A stretch of 64,000 bases of DNA from an uncultured delta proteobacterium (GCA_900079685.1 LT599018.1:1572970-1636969); one strand, 5' to 3'; positions 24,389 to 33,360 are shown, counted from the stretch's first letter. Translations and numbers: made by a program. Notes: generated by a model not told the origin, from the letters alone.

Positions 24389-25396
24389 ATGGAAACGCCG
24401 AACATTATCCAAATGTCCGCAAGCGTCCCTCTTAAAAAGTATCCCAAGGACAAGCTTGATTTTTTTTACACGACCATGCTCAAGATCAGAAACTTCGAGC
24501 TGACCGTTGAAGAAAAGTTCAAGGCGGGCGAAATCCCCGGGTTCGTGCATCTGTACATAGGGGAAGAAGCCATCGCCACGGGCGTTATGGCCAACATGAC
24601 CCACAAGGACTATATTGAAAGCACCCACCGGGGCCACGGTCACACCCTTGCCAAGGGCGCGGATGTAAAACGCATGATGGCGGAAATATTCGGCAAAAAA
24701 ACCGGTTGCTGCAAAGGCAAGGGCGGTTCCATGCACATCGCGGACTTTTCCGTGGGCATGCTGGGCGCCAACGGCATCGTGGGCGGCGGCTACACGCTCG
24801 CGACGGGCGCGGCCCTTGCCATTAAAATGACGGGCCGCACGGATGTTTCCGCCGTGTTTTTCGGAGACGGCGCATCCAACCGCGGCACCTTCCATGAAGC
24901 CGCCAACATGGCCGCCGCCTGGAAACTGCCCGTCCTCTTCGTCTGCGAAATGAACGAGTGGGCCTCCACCACCCCGTACCGCACCACCACCTCCGTCAAG
25001 GACATCGCCCAGCGCGCCTACGGCTACGACATGCCCGGCATCATCGTGGACGGCAACGACGTGTTCGCCGTGTACGAAGCCGCGCAAAAACTCATCGAAG
25101 GCATCCGCAAGGGCAACGGCCCGGCTTTCCTCGAATGCAAAACCTACCGCGTGCGCGGCCACTTCGTCGGTGACCCCGAGCACTACAGAACGCGTGAAGA
25201 GGTCCAGAAAAACGTTGATGAGCGCGACCCCATAGCCGCCTTCGAGAAAAAGGTCCTGAAGGAAAAAATCTACACCAAGGACCAACTCACGAAGATACAG
25301 GACACGGTGAAAAAAGAGATCGCGGACGCACTGAAGTTCGCTGTGGAATCTCCCGAGCCGGCGCCTTCCGAACTGTTTGACGATCTTTACGTGTAA
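24389..25396 (+). CDS. 2-oxoacid/acetoin dehydrogenase E1 alpha subunit
   Basis: 335 residues with an AGGGAG site ahead of the chosen ATG. The thiamine-diphosphate motif is FFGDGASNRGTFHEAANMAA, followed by VLFVCEMNEWASTTP. Short E1 alpha proteins of this length are typical of acetoin dehydrogenase and of pyruvate dehydrogenase of the AcoA/PdhA type. With E1 beta it decarboxylates the substrate and hands the acyl or acetaldehyde unit to the lipoyl arm of E2. The next gene starts 17 bases later. Pyruvate versus acetoin cannot be decided from sequence alone. Confidence 0.88.
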   Translation: METPNIIQMSASVPLKKYPKDKLDFFYTTMLKIRNFELTVEEKFKAGEIPGFVHLYIGEEAIATGVMANMTHKDYIESTHRGHGHTLAKGADVKRMMAEIFGKKTGCCKGKGGSMHIADFSVGMLGANGIVGGGYTLATGAALAIKMTGRTDVSAVFFGDGASNRGTFHEAANMAAAWKLPVLFVCEMNEWASTTPYRTTTSVKDIAQRAYGYDMPGIIVDGNDVFAVYEAAQKLIEGIRKGNGPAFLECKTYRVRGHFVGDPEHYRTREEVQKNVDERDPIAAFEKKVLKEKIYTKDQLTKIQDTVKKEIADALKFAVESPEPAPSELFDDLYV

Positions 25397-25413
25397 TTTA
25401 GAGGGGACATACA

Positions 25414-26385
25414 ATGAAAAACATTACTTTTTCTCAAGCCACGCTCGAAGCCATGGACGAGGAGATGTCCCGCGATTCTTCCGTGTTCGTCATGGGTGAA
25501 GACATTGCCCGGCAGGGCGGCATTTTCGGCCAGTTCAAAGGGTTGCCGCAGAAATTCGGTTTCGACCGGGTGAAGGACACCCCTATTTCCGAAACCGCCA
25601 TCATGGGCGCGGCCGTGGGCGCGGCGCTCGCGGGCATGCGCCCCGTGGCGGATATGCACTTCGCGGACTTTGTCGGCGTGTGCATGGACGAAATATTCAA
25701 CCAGATGGCCAAGGTCCACTACATGTTCGGCGGCCAGAAGACCGTGCCCATGGTGCTCCGCGCCCCGGACGGCCTTATCAACTGCGCCGCCGCCCAGCAC
25801 TCCCAGTCCGTGGAAGCCTGGTTCGGCCACATCCCGGGCGTCAAGGTGGTCATCCCTTCCAACCCGGCGGACGCCAAGGGCCTGCTGAAAGCCGCCATCC
25901 GCGACGAGAACCCGGTCATCTATTTTGAACATAAAGCCCTCTTCGCCCAGAAAGGCGACGTGCCCGAAGGCGAACACCTGGTGGAAATCGGCAAGGCCCG
26001 CATCGAACGCGAAGGAAGCGACCTCACCATCGTCTCCTGGTCCGCCATGATGGGCAACGCGATCAAGGCGGCGGACAAGCTGGCTTCCGACGGCATCAAG
26101 GCCGAGGTCATCGATCTGCGCACCATTTCCCCGTACGACAAGGACGCCATCCTGAAATCCGTCGCCAAGACCGGGCGGCTGTGCATCGCGCACGAAGCGG
26201 TCAAGCAGGGCGGGTTCGGCGCGGAGCTCGCGGCCATGGTGGCCGAGGAAGGGCTGGATTACCTGGACGCGCCCATCGTGCGCGTCGGCGCGCCCTTCAC
26301 CCCGGTGCCCTTCGCCCGCCCGCTGGAAGCCGCGTACAGACCCACGGCCGACAAGATTTACGACGCCGTTAAAAAGATTCTCTAA
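25414..26385 (+). CDS. 2-oxoacid/acetoin dehydrogenase E1 beta subunit
   Basis: 323 residues (MKNITFSQATLEAMDEEMSR ... FVMGEDIARQGGIFGQFKGL). The transketolase-like pyrimidine domain and C-terminal domain are complete (DTPISETAIMGAAVGAALAG; HEAVKQGGFGAELAAMV; PFTPVPFARPLEAAY). It forms the alpha2beta2 E1 component with the preceding gene. GAGGGG lies ahead of the start. It is a paralogue of the E1 beta gene at the right edge. Confidence 0.9.
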   Translation: MKNITFSQATLEAMDEEMSRDSSVFVMGEDIARQGGIFGQFKGLPQKFGFDRVKDTPISETAIMGAAVGAALAGMRPVADMHFADFVGVCMDEIFNQMAKVHYMFGGQKTVPMVLRAPDGLINCAAAQHSQSVEAWFGHIPGVKVVIPSNPADAKGLLKAAIRDENPVIYFEHKALFAQKGDVPEGEHLVEIGKARIEREGSDLTIVSWSAMMGNAIKAADKLASDGIKAEVIDLRTISPYDKDAILKSVAKTGRLCIAHEAVKQGGFGAELAAMVAEEGLDYLDAPIVRVGAPFTPVPFARPLEAAYRPTADKIYDAVKKIL

Positions 26386-26395
26386 GGACTACATT

Positions 26396-26574
26396 CAAAT
26401 GAGGATTTTTGTCCTCTGCAGCGCTGCTCTCTGTATCCGTAAGGCTTCGCCTAACGGCTAAAGGCAGGAAGGAACGTTTCGGACGGAGCGAAGTGTATAT
26501 AGCCATACATGAGCTTCGTACGAAACGGGCCTTACCCGAAAAAGGGCGAAGGCAGAGGATAAAAAGACCATTTG
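26396..26574. repeat. intergenic hairpin repeat, copy B
   Basis: Outer arms run CAAATGAGGATTTTTGTCC... and ...GGATAAAAAGACCATTTG. The inner stem has 14-base arms GTTTCGGACGGAGC and GCTTCGTACGAAAC around GTGTATATAGCCATAC. Relative to copy A, an extra module with hairpin CCGTAAGGC-TTCG-CCTAACGG is inserted on the left side. It fills the gap between E1 beta and E2 and ends 13 bases before the E2 start. Confidence 0.85.
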
Positions 26575-26587
26575 CCCGGGAGGCAAT

Positions 26588-27901
26588 ATGGCTTTTACGA
26601 TTACCATGCCGAAGCTGGGATTGACCATGAACAGCGGTTCGGTGGCTGAATGGAAAAAACAGATAGGCGACCCCGTCAAAAAAGGCGAAATTCTCTACGT
26701 CGTCGCCACGGACAAACTGACCGTGGATGTGGAAAGCCCCGCTGACGGCGTACTGCTCGCCATTACGATCAAGGACGGCCAGGAAGTGCCCGTGGGCGAC
26801 CCCATTGGCGCCATCGGCGAACCCGGCGAAAAGGTCGAGGGCGCGTCCGCTCCGGCTCCGGCCGCTGCCGCCGCTCCGGCTGCCGCGCCCACGGCAACGG
26901 CGGCTCCCGCGGCCCAGGCTCCCGCGGCCAGGACAGGGCATATCCCCTCTTCGCCCAAGGCCAAGAAAATCGCCCGCGAAAAGGGCATTGACCTCGCCAC
27001 CGTCGCGCCCACCGGCCCCAACGGCTGGATCGTGGCGAAAGACGTGCTGGGAGCGCCTTCTTTCGCCGCGCCCAAGGCGTCCCCCGTGGCTGCGAAAATG
27101 GCCGCCGAGGCGGGTATCGCTCTCGCGTCCGTGGACGCTTCCGGCTCCCGCATCATGAAGGCGGACGTCGCGGCGGCCACGGCTCCGGCTGCCGCCGCCC
27201 CGGCGGGCGGCACGCGGCGCGTGCCCATGACCCAGATGCGCCGCGTCATCGGCGACCGCATGCTGGCCAGCACCAACTCCATCCCGTCGGTACACTATTT
27301 CGTGGACGTGGACATGACGGCGCTGAACGCCATGCGGGGAAACTGCAACGCGCGGCTCGGCAAAAAGGAAGGCGCGGTCAAGGTTTCGGTCAACGACATC
27401 CTGATGAAGTTCTGCGCCAAGCTTTTGCTTGACTGCCCGCTGCTCAACGGCTCGGTTGAGGCGGACGCCTTCATCATGCACGATTACGTCAACGTCGGGT
27501 TCGCCGTGGCGCTGCCCGGCGGGCTGATGGTGCCCAACATCAAGAACGTGCAGAACAAGGGGCTGGAAGCCATCGCCCGCGAACGCGCGGACCTGGTTGC
27601 CAAAACGCGCGGCGGCGGCCTGTCTCCGGACAGCATGACCGGCGGCACCTTCACCATCTCCAATATCGGCATGATGGGCGTGGACAAATTCACCCCCATC
27701 ATCAACCCGCCGGAAGTGGCCATCCTCGGGGTGGGCATGACCAGGGAAGTGCCGGTCGTGAAAAACGGCGAGATCGTCATCCGCCCGGTGGCGACGCTGT
27801 GCCTCGCGGCGGACCACCGCCTGGTGGACGGCGCGGACGCGGCGGAATTCATCGCCAAACTGCGGGACCTCATTGAAGATCCCGATCTCTTCCTGCTGTA
27901 A
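26588..27901 (+). CDS. dihydrolipoamide acyltransferase (E2)
   Basis: 437 residues. The N-terminal lipoyl domain carries the lipoylated Lys at residue 43 (ATDKLTVDVESPADG). An Ala/Pro linker leads to an E3-binding domain at about 118-155 (IPSSPKAKKIAREKGIDLAT). A second, similar E3-binding-like domain lies at about 163-196 (ASPVAAKMAAEAGIALASVD). The catalytic domain ends with ADHRLVDGADAAEF, holding the active-site His and Asp. It forms the core of the complex. The doubled peripheral-subunit-binding domain is unusual for bacterial PDH but is seen in some acetoin/branched-chain E2 proteins. Confidence 0.9.
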   Translation: MAFTITMPKLGLTMNSGSVAEWKKQIGDPVKKGEILYVVATDKLTVDVESPADGVLLAITIKDGQEVPVGDPIGAIGEPGEKVEGASAPAPAAAAAPAAAPTATAAPAAQAPAARTGHIPSSPKAKKIAREKGIDLATVAPTGPNGWIVAKDVLGAPSFAAPKASPVAAKMAAEAGIALASVDASGSRIMKADVAAATAPAAAAPAGGTRRVPMTQMRRVIGDRMLASTNSIPSVHYFVDVDMTALNAMRGNCNARLGKKEGAVKVSVNDILMKFCAKLLLDCPLLNGSVEADAFIMHDYVNVGFAVALPGGLMVPNIKNVQNKGLEAIARERADLVAKTRGGGLSPDSMTGGTFTISNIGMMGVDKFTPIINPPEVAILGVGMTREVPVVKNGEIVIRPVATLCLAADHRLVDGADAAEFIAKLRDLIEDPDLFLL

Positions 27902-27924
27902 TTCCGAAAGAGAGGGACCGTGAA

Positions 27925-29313
27925 ATGAGCAAACGAGTCATCGTCATCGGCGCGGGTCCGGGCGGGTATGTGGCGGCCATCAGGGCCGCCCAGTTCGGCG
28001 CGACCGTTACGATTATTGAAAAGGGCAACGTCGGCGGCACCTGCCTGAACGTGGGCTGCATTCCCACCAAGGTGCTCCTGCATTCCGCCGAACTCTTCAC
28101 CGCCATAACGCACGAGGGGCCGTCCATCGGCATCCTGGCGGACAATGTGCGCTTCGACTGGTCCGCCATCATGAAGCGCAAAGCCTCGGTGGTAAAACGC
28201 CTGGTGACGGGCGTCGCGGGGCTCTTGCGCTCCAACGCCATAACCCAGGTGCCCGGGGAAGCCAAAATAGTGGCCCCGAACGCCGTGGAAGTCGGCGGCC
28301 AGCGGCTGGAAGCGGACGCCATCATCATCGCGGCCGGTTCCGTTCCGGCGGTACCGCCCATTCCGGGACTGGACCTGCCGGGCGTCATCACCTCCGACGG
28401 CGCCCTTGCCCTTGAGTCGCTGCCCCAAAGCATCGCCATCGCGGGCGGCGGCGTCATCGGGGTGGAATTCGCCTCGGTGTTCGCGTCCTTCGGGGTCAAG
28501 GTCACGGTGGTTGAAATGCTGCCCCGCATCCTGCCCAACATCGATGCGGAAGCGGCGGAAATCCTGAAAAAAGCCCTGGTCAAAAAGGGCGTGGCCTTCC
28601 ATACCGCCTCCAAGCTTCAGTCCGTTGCCCAAAACGGCGCCGGGCTCCGGCTGCAGGTGGAAACGCCCGCCGGGCCGCTCACGCTCGACGTGGACAAGCT
28701 CCTGGTCGCTACCGGCCGCCGCCCCAACACGGGGAACCTCGGCCTGGAAGCGCTCGGCGTGACCATGGACAGGGCGCGCATCGTAACCGACGAACGCATG
28801 CAAACGAACATTCCGGGCGTCTACGCCATCGGCGACTGCACCAGCAAAATCATGCTGGCGCACGTGGCCGAGCACGAAGGCCAGATCGCGGCCGAGAACA
28901 TCATGGGGCATGACGCGGTCATGGATTACAAGGCCGTGCCCTCCGCCATCTACACCACCCCCGCCGTTGCGTCCGTGGGCATGAGCGAGGAAGACGCGGT
29001 CAAGGCCGGGTACTCCGTCAAGGTCGGCCGGTTCCCGCTTGTGGCGAACGGCAAAAGTCTCATTGCCGGGGACACGGAAGGCATGATAAAAATTATCGCA
29101 GACTCTCACCACGACGAGATCCTCGGCATGCACATTGTCGGCGGCCCGGCCACCGACATGATAGCCGAGGGAGGACTTGCGTTGCGGTTGGAGGCCACGC
29201 TGGACGAGATCATCACGACCATCCACGCGCACCCGACGGTTTCCGAAGCCGTCGCGGAAGCGGCGATGGACGCGATGGGCCGGGTCATCCACATGCCCCG
29301 GTCCGCCCGGTAA
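27925..29313 (+). CDS. lpdA: dihydrolipoamide dehydrogenase (E3)
   Basis: 462 residues. FAD motif IVIGAGPGGYVAAIRAAQFG, redox-active disulfide in GGTCLNVGCIPTK (Cys40, Cys45), NAD motif AGGGVIGVEFASVFASFG, and the C-terminal HAHPTVSEAV with the catalytic His. It reoxidises dihydrolipoamide of the preceding E2 and makes NADH. It is 23 bases after E2, in one operon with the complex. Confidence 0.92.
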   Translation: MSKRVIVIGAGPGGYVAAIRAAQFGATVTIIEKGNVGGTCLNVGCIPTKVLLHSAELFTAITHEGPSIGILADNVRFDWSAIMKRKASVVKRLVTGVAGLLRSNAITQVPGEAKIVAPNAVEVGGQRLEADAIIIAAGSVPAVPPIPGLDLPGVITSDGALALESLPQSIAIAGGGVIGVEFASVFASFGVKVTVVEMLPRILPNIDAEAAEILKKALVKKGVAFHTASKLQSVAQNGAGLRLQVETPAGPLTLDVDKLLVATGRRPNTGNLGLEALGVTMDRARIVTDERMQTNIPGVYAIGDCTSKIMLAHVAEHEGQIAAENIMGHDAVMDYKAVPSAIYTTPAVASVGMSEEDAVKAGYSVKVGRFPLVANGKSLIAGDTEGMIKIIADSHHDEILGMHIVGGPATDMIAEGGLALRLEATLDEIITTIHAHPTVSEAVAEAAMDAMGRVIHMPRSAR

Positions 29314-29339
29314 AACCTATTGGCCAGGCTTGCACCAGT

Positions 29340-29358
29340 GCCCCGTATGTTACGGGGC
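29340..29358 (+). terminator. short hairpin between E3 and DctP
   Basis: GCCCCGTA-TGT-TACGGGGC lies 24 bases before the DctP start. Without a T-tract it may act as an mRNA processing or stability hairpin and set different levels for enzyme and transporter. Confidence 0.45.
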
Positions 29359-29382
29359 CGCACTCTCAAAGGAGGCATCATC

Positions 29383-30465
29383 GTGAAAAAGGTATTGACC
29401 GCTCTCGCAACCGTTCTTGTCATCGGCGCTCTTGTAGCCCCGGCTTCCGCCGCCTACAAAGACGAATACAAACTGGACATCGTGCCGAGCATCGTTTCGG
29501 CCTGGGGCCAGGGCGCCCAGTATTTCGCCGACCTCGTCAAGGAACGCAGCGGCGGCAAAATCAACATCAAAGTGTACCCCAACTCCCAGCTGACCACCGG
29601 CAAGCAGACCAACGCCTTCATGCTGCTGCGCAACGGCACCATCGACTTCGCCAACCAGTCCACCATCAACTATTCCCCGCAAATTCCCGAACTGAACCTG
29701 TTCGCCCTGCCCTTCTTCTTCGCCAGCCAGCCCGACCGCTACAAAGCGCTTGACGCGGTTACCACCGGCAAGGCCGGCAAACTGGTTGCCGAAGCCATTG
29801 AAAAGAAAGGCGGCAAGTTCATCGCCTTCGGCGAAAACGGCTTCCGCGAACTGACCAACAGCAAGCGGGAAATCCGCAAGCCCGCCGACATCCAGGGCCT
29901 GAAAATGCGCGTGGTGGGCAGCCCGCTCTTCATCGACATCTTCAAAGCTCTCGGCGCCAACCCCCAGACCATGGCCTGGTCCGATACCATGTCCGCCATC
30001 CAGCAGGGCGTTATCGACGGTCAGGAAAACCCGACCGCCCTCTTCTACCCCCTCAAGGTGACCGACTACCACAAGTTCGTGACCAACTGGCACTATGTGG
30101 CCGACCCGACCCTGTTCGTCGCCAACCCCGGCGTGTGGAAGTCCTTCAGCCCCGCCGACCAGGAACTTATCACCAAGGCCGCTGTTGACGCCGGCAAGTT
30201 CCAGTCCGCCCTCGGCCGCGCCGGCCTCGACGAAAACGACGGCGGCAAGAACGCCGCGTACCTCGCGACCCTCGGCAAAAAGGCCGACTCCGACAACTGG
30301 GACGAAACCCTTAAAAAGGCCGGGGCCACGGTGACCAACCTCACCCCCGAAGAAATGAAGGCCTTTGTTGACGTCACCAAGCCCGTGGTTGACGCGTGGC
30401 GCGAAAAGGTCGGCGCCGACCTGATTAAGGCCGCCGAAGCCGACATGGCTTCCGTCCGCAAGTAA
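29383..30465 (+). CDS. dctP: TRAP transporter substrate-binding protein DctP
   Basis: 360 residues beginning at a GTG after AAAGGAGG. There is a signal peptide (VKKVLTALATVLVIGALVAP, cleavage after ASA near residue 23). The mature part is a typical DctP: WGQGAQYFADLVKERSGGKI, KVYPNSQLTTGKQTNAFMLL, and the C-lobe MRVVGSPLFIDIFKALGANP with the conserved Arg that binds a carboxylate, then IQQGVIDGQENPTALFYPLK. Placed after a 2-oxoacid/acetoin dehydrogenase, it may import an organic acid used there. A strong hairpin follows the gene. Confidence 0.92.
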   Translation: MKKVLTALATVLVIGALVAPASAAYKDEYKLDIVPSIVSAWGQGAQYFADLVKERSGGKINIKVYPNSQLTTGKQTNAFMLLRNGTIDFANQSTINYSPQIPELNLFALPFFFASQPDRYKALDAVTTGKAGKLVAEAIEKKGGKFIAFGENGFRELTNSKREIRKPADIQGLKMRVVGSPLFIDIFKALGANPQTMAWSDTMSAIQQGVIDGQENPTALFYPLKVTDYHKFVTNWHYVADPTLFVANPGVWKSFSPADQELITKAAVDAGKFQSALGRAGLDENDGGKNAAYLATLGKKADSDNWDETLKKAGATVTNLTPEEMKAFVDVTKPVVDAWREKVGADLIKAAEADMASVRK

Positions 30466-30482
30466 GACCAATTCCAGCCTGT

Positions 30483-30510
30483 CCGGGAGGGGGATTTTCC
30501 CCCTCCCGGG
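30483..30510 (+). terminator. hairpin after dctP
   Basis: CCGGGAGGGGG-ATTTT-CCCCCTCCCGG is a strong stem 18 bases after the dctP stop, followed by TGTTTT. It probably gives partial termination, so that DctP is made in excess over the membrane subunits, as is usual for TRAP operons. Confidence 0.75.
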
Positions 30511-30516
30511 TGTTTT

Positions 30517-30638
30517 AGAGCATTTTACCATTGAAATTGCTCTATTCAGATAAAATGCTCTGGCCTTGCGAAACAGAGTGCAGCAAGGCCCGCGAGATTT
30601 TCGTAGGCGGGCTTTGCCCGCCGTAAAGCGGAAATCTC
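30517..30638. repeat. composite multi-hairpin intergenic element
   Basis: Three hairpins in a row: AGAGCATTTTA/TAAAATGCTCT (30517-30561), GGCCTTGC/GCAAGGCC (30562-30590) and GAGATTT..GGCGGGC/GCCCGCC..AAATCTC (30594-30638). It fills the dctP-dctQ gap after the terminator-like stem. It looks like a mosaic repetitive element and not a coding sequence. Confidence 0.7.
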
Positions 30639-30671
30639 AAGCGTAATATGTTGCATTGAGGAGTAACAGTC

Positions 30672-31142
30672 GTGCTCAAAAAATTGTTCAACCATTTCGA
30701 AGAAGCGCTGGGAGCGGTGGTCATGGGCGTGATGGTGACATTGACGTTCGTCAACGTCGTCACCCGCTATGTTATCGTGTACCCCTTGGCGTTCACCGAG
30801 GAAATTACCATCAGCATGTTCGTGTGGGTCACGCTGCTCGGGGTTTCCATCGCGTTTCGCAGCAACGCCCACCTGGCGGTGACCTTCTTTTATGACCTTG
30901 GTTCCCTCCGCCTGCGGAAAATTTTCTACTTTGTCTCCACCGCCATGAGCATCATCTTTTTCGCGCTGCTCACCTGGCTGGGCACCACCCAGGTGCTGGA
31001 CGAAATGGCGCTCGGCGTGACGACGGACTCTCTCGCCATTCCCGCGTGGATTTATTCCGCCGGGATACCCGTGTTCTCCATCCTGGTCATCATCCGCATA
31101 ATCCAGGCCACGGCAGCCACTGTCCGTGAAGGCAATTACTAA
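30672..31142 (+). CDS. dctQ: TRAP transporter small permease DctQ
   Basis: 156 residues from a GTG (GAGGAG upstream). Four transmembrane helices are visible: ALGAVVMGVMVTLTFVNVVT, FTEEITISMFVWVTLLGVSI, IFYFVSTAMSIIFFALLTWL and IYSAGIPVFSILVIIRIIQA. This is the standard DctQ plan. It stabilises DctM in the membrane. The DctM gene starts 11 bases later. Confidence 0.9.
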   Translation: MLKKLFNHFEEALGAVVMGVMVTLTFVNVVTRYVIVYPLAFTEEITISMFVWVTLLGVSIAFRSNAHLAVTFFYDLGSLRLRKIFYFVSTAMSIIFFALLTWLGTTQVLDEMALGVTTDSLAIPAWIYSAGIPVFSILVIIRIIQATAATVREGNY

Positions 31143-31153
31143 GGAGAGGCGCA

Positions 31154-32446
31154 GTGATATTTAAAGATCCCGTATTCTGGACACTGGCCCTCTTCCTCGT
31201 TCCCCTGGTCGTTCGCGTTCCGATCGCCGTGGCCCTCGGAACCGCCACCATCGCGGTGGTCTGGTTCTGGGACATGGGCTACCAGATGCTGTCCTACAGC
31301 TTTTACGCCGGCATCTCCAAAACGCCGCTCCTGGCCATCCCCTTCTTTATCCTCGCGGGGATCATCATGGAGAAGGTGGGCATAGCGGAACGCATCATCG
31401 CCCTTATCAAGCAGATCGTGGGCGACATAACCGGCGGCCTCGCCATCGCAACGGTCGTCGTGGCGGCCTTCTGGGGCGCGGTCAGCGGTTCCGGTCCCGC
31501 AACCGTTGCGGCGCTGGGGCTCATCCTTATCCCCAGCATGGCGAAAGCCGGGTACGACAAACCCTTCGCCGCGGCGACGGTTTCCGTTTCCTCGGGCCTT
31601 GCCATCATCATCCCGCCCAGCATCGCGTTCATCGTGTACGCGGACATCATGCAGGAATCCGTGGGCGCCATGTTCGCGGCCGGCATCCTGCCGGGCATTC
31701 TGATCGCCTCGTGCCTCGCCATCGCGGTGTACATCGTGTCGCGCATCAAAGGCTACCGGGGTGAAAAACGCGGCACCCCGGCCCAAATTTGGGCCGCCTT
31801 CTACGACGCCCTCTGGGGCCTCGCCACCCCGGGCATCATTCTGGGCGGCATTTACGGAGGGATTTTCACGCCGACCGAAGCCGCTGCCGTGGCCACGTTC
31901 TACGGGCTTTTCGTGGGCATTCTCGTCTACCGGACCCTGACCTTTAAAGTCCTGTACGAAATTCTGGTGGAAGCCACGATTTCAACGGCGGTCGTCATGT
32001 TCGTGGTGGCCTGCGCCGGCCTTTATTCCTGGCTGGGCGCAACCGTCGGCCTGATCGACAAAATCGCCACCGTACTGCTTGCCGTGTCCCAGAACCCCGC
32101 GATCATCATGCTGATGATAAACGTCATTCTGCTCGTCGCGGGCATGCTGCTGGACGCCAACTCCATCATGTACATCTTCCTGCCCATCCTGATGCCCATC
32201 ATCAAGCACCTGGGCTGGGACCCGATCTGGTTCGGCATCGTCATGACGGTCAACCTCGCCATCGGCCAGGTTACGCCGCCGGTCGCCGTCAACCTGTTCG
32301 TGGGCGCGCGTATATCCGGGCTGACCATGGAAGCCATCGCCAAACCGGCCATCCCGCTGATCGTGGCGGCGGCCATAGGGCTGGCGATCCTGTGCGTGTT
32401 CGAGGATATCGCGCTTGTCATCCCGCGCGCGCTGGGCATGATGTAG
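31154..32446 (+). CDS. dctM: TRAP transporter large permease DctM
   Basis: 430 residues from a GTG after GGAGAGGCG. It has about 12 hydrophobic segments and the DctM signatures LAIPFFILAGIIMEKVGIAE, AAFWGAVSGSGPATVAALG, IIIPPSIAFIVYADIMQESV and LGGIYGGIFTPTEAAAVATF. It couples sodium entry to substrate import with DctP and DctQ. A T-rich terminator follows directly. Confidence 0.93.
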   Translation: MIFKDPVFWTLALFLVPLVVRVPIAVALGTATIAVVWFWDMGYQMLSYSFYAGISKTPLLAIPFFILAGIIMEKVGIAERIIALIKQIVGDITGGLAIATVVVAAFWGAVSGSGPATVAALGLILIPSMAKAGYDKPFAAATVSVSSGLAIIIPPSIAFIVYADIMQESVGAMFAAGILPGILIASCLAIAVYIVSRIKGYRGEKRGTPAQIWAAFYDALWGLATPGIILGGIYGGIFTPTEAAAVATFYGLFVGILVYRTLTFKVLYEILVEATISTAVVMFVVACAGLYSWLGATVGLIDKIATVLLAVSQNPAIIMLMINVILLVAGMLLDANSIMYIFLPILMPIIKHLGWDPIWFGIVMTVNLAIGQVTPPVAVNLFVGARISGLTMEAIAKPAIPLIVAAAIGLAILCVFEDIALVIPRALGMM

Positions 32447-32470
32447 CGGCTTTTCCGCCAACCGACTCCA

Positions 32471-32496
32471 AACCCCGGCAAAGCCGGGGTTTTTTT
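32471..32496 (+). terminator. Rho-independent terminator of the TRAP operon
   Basis: AACCCCGGC-AAA-GCCGGGGTT is followed by TTTTTT, 25 bases after the dctM stop. Confidence 0.92.
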
Positions 32497-32510
32497 ATGG
32501 CGCACGCCGC

Positions 32511-32534
32511 AAAAAAGCCCCCGGCAGGGGGCTT
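32511..32534 (-). terminator. Rho-independent terminator of the secreted-protein gene
   Basis: Read on the minus strand, GCCCCC-TGCC-GGGGGC is followed by TTTTTT, 23 bases after the stop of the convergent gene. Confidence 0.9.
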
Positions 32535-32556
32535 GCGCGCGCAATTTCCGGAGCGG

Positions 32557-33360
32557 CTATTGCCGGGGAATATAGACTTTTCCTTGATCCAGAACGAGAG
32601 CGGCCCCCTCCATGCCCCGGACCTTCCCCACCACAACGCCCTGGCCGCCGTCTTTTAACAGCGCGTAAGACGGGTCGCCGCCGCCGACAAGGCACACCAC
32701 TTTTCCGCTGCCCGCCTCCGTGCCGGGCATTTCCACGAAGCGCCGCCCCTTGTCGTCCTGGCGCAGCGCAATGCTCTGCCCCAGCACGGTGACCTCTTTT
32801 CCCCGGAAGGCGGCGTCCGTGCCCTCCGCGTCGTCCCGGTACAGGACCAGCAATTTTTCGGCGGCAAAGGCCGGCGCGTGAAAGCGCCATAAGTCGCCGG
32901 CCCACTCGTTCCTGGCTTCCGCCAGCGCGGTTTCATAAGCCTTTTTGTCGTTCGGGCTCTGGTTGCGCTCCTTCATGATTTCCCGGGCCGAGAAATCCAT
33001 GGAGGACACGAGGGAATTTATGGGGTTGTCGCGTTCCTCGAAATAAATCGCCACCAATTCCTCGCTGACCGGCCTGCTGCCTGAAAAAAAGACCACTTTC
33101 CCGGCCGGGACGTCCGTGGCGCCGAAAATACGCTCCACCACCGCATACCCGTCGCCCTCCGAAAGTATTTCCGGCGCATGGAAGACCCGCGCGGCAGCGT
33201 AATACCCCGGAATGACCTGTACCATTTCCACCGTCATCGCCGCGACGACGGCCGGATCCGGCTCCGGGACGGGCCGGTCAGCCTCCCACACCGCGGCGGG
33301 GGCAGTGCCCGGAAAAAATATGAGTGCCAGGACAAGAAGGCAGGCGGATACGGTTTTCAC
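32557..33360 (-). CDS. secreted protein of unknown function
   Basis: 267 residues starting at a GTG after AAAGGAA. A clear Sec signal peptide (VKTVSACLLVLALIFFPGTA, cleavage near PAA-A) leads into a mature part with no family I recognise. It contains IPGYYAAARVFHAPEILSEG, MDFSAREIMKERNQSP and a C-terminal beta-rich stretch ending LVLDQGKVYIPRQ. The longer open frame upstream has no signal or start support. It is monocistronic, with its own terminator. Confidence 0.75.
   Translation of the reverse strand: MKTVSACLLVLALIFFPGTAPAAVWEADRPVPEPDPAVVAAMTVEMVQVIPGYYAAARVFHAPEILSEGDGYAVVERIFGATDVPAGKVVFFSGSRPVSEELVAIYFEERDNPINSLVSSMDFSAREIMKERNQSPNDKKAYETALAEARNEWAGDLWRFHAPAFAAEKLLVLYRDDAEGTDAAFRGKEVTVLGQSIALRQDDKGRRFVEMPGTEAGSGKVVCLVGGGDPSYALLKDGGQGVVVGKVRGMEGAALVLDQGKVYIPRQ

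Noticed and set aside
26409-26624. 71-codon plus-strand frame between E1 beta and E2
   Set aside because: It is the translated hairpin repeat (copy B) with no ribosome-binding site and no protein-like composition.
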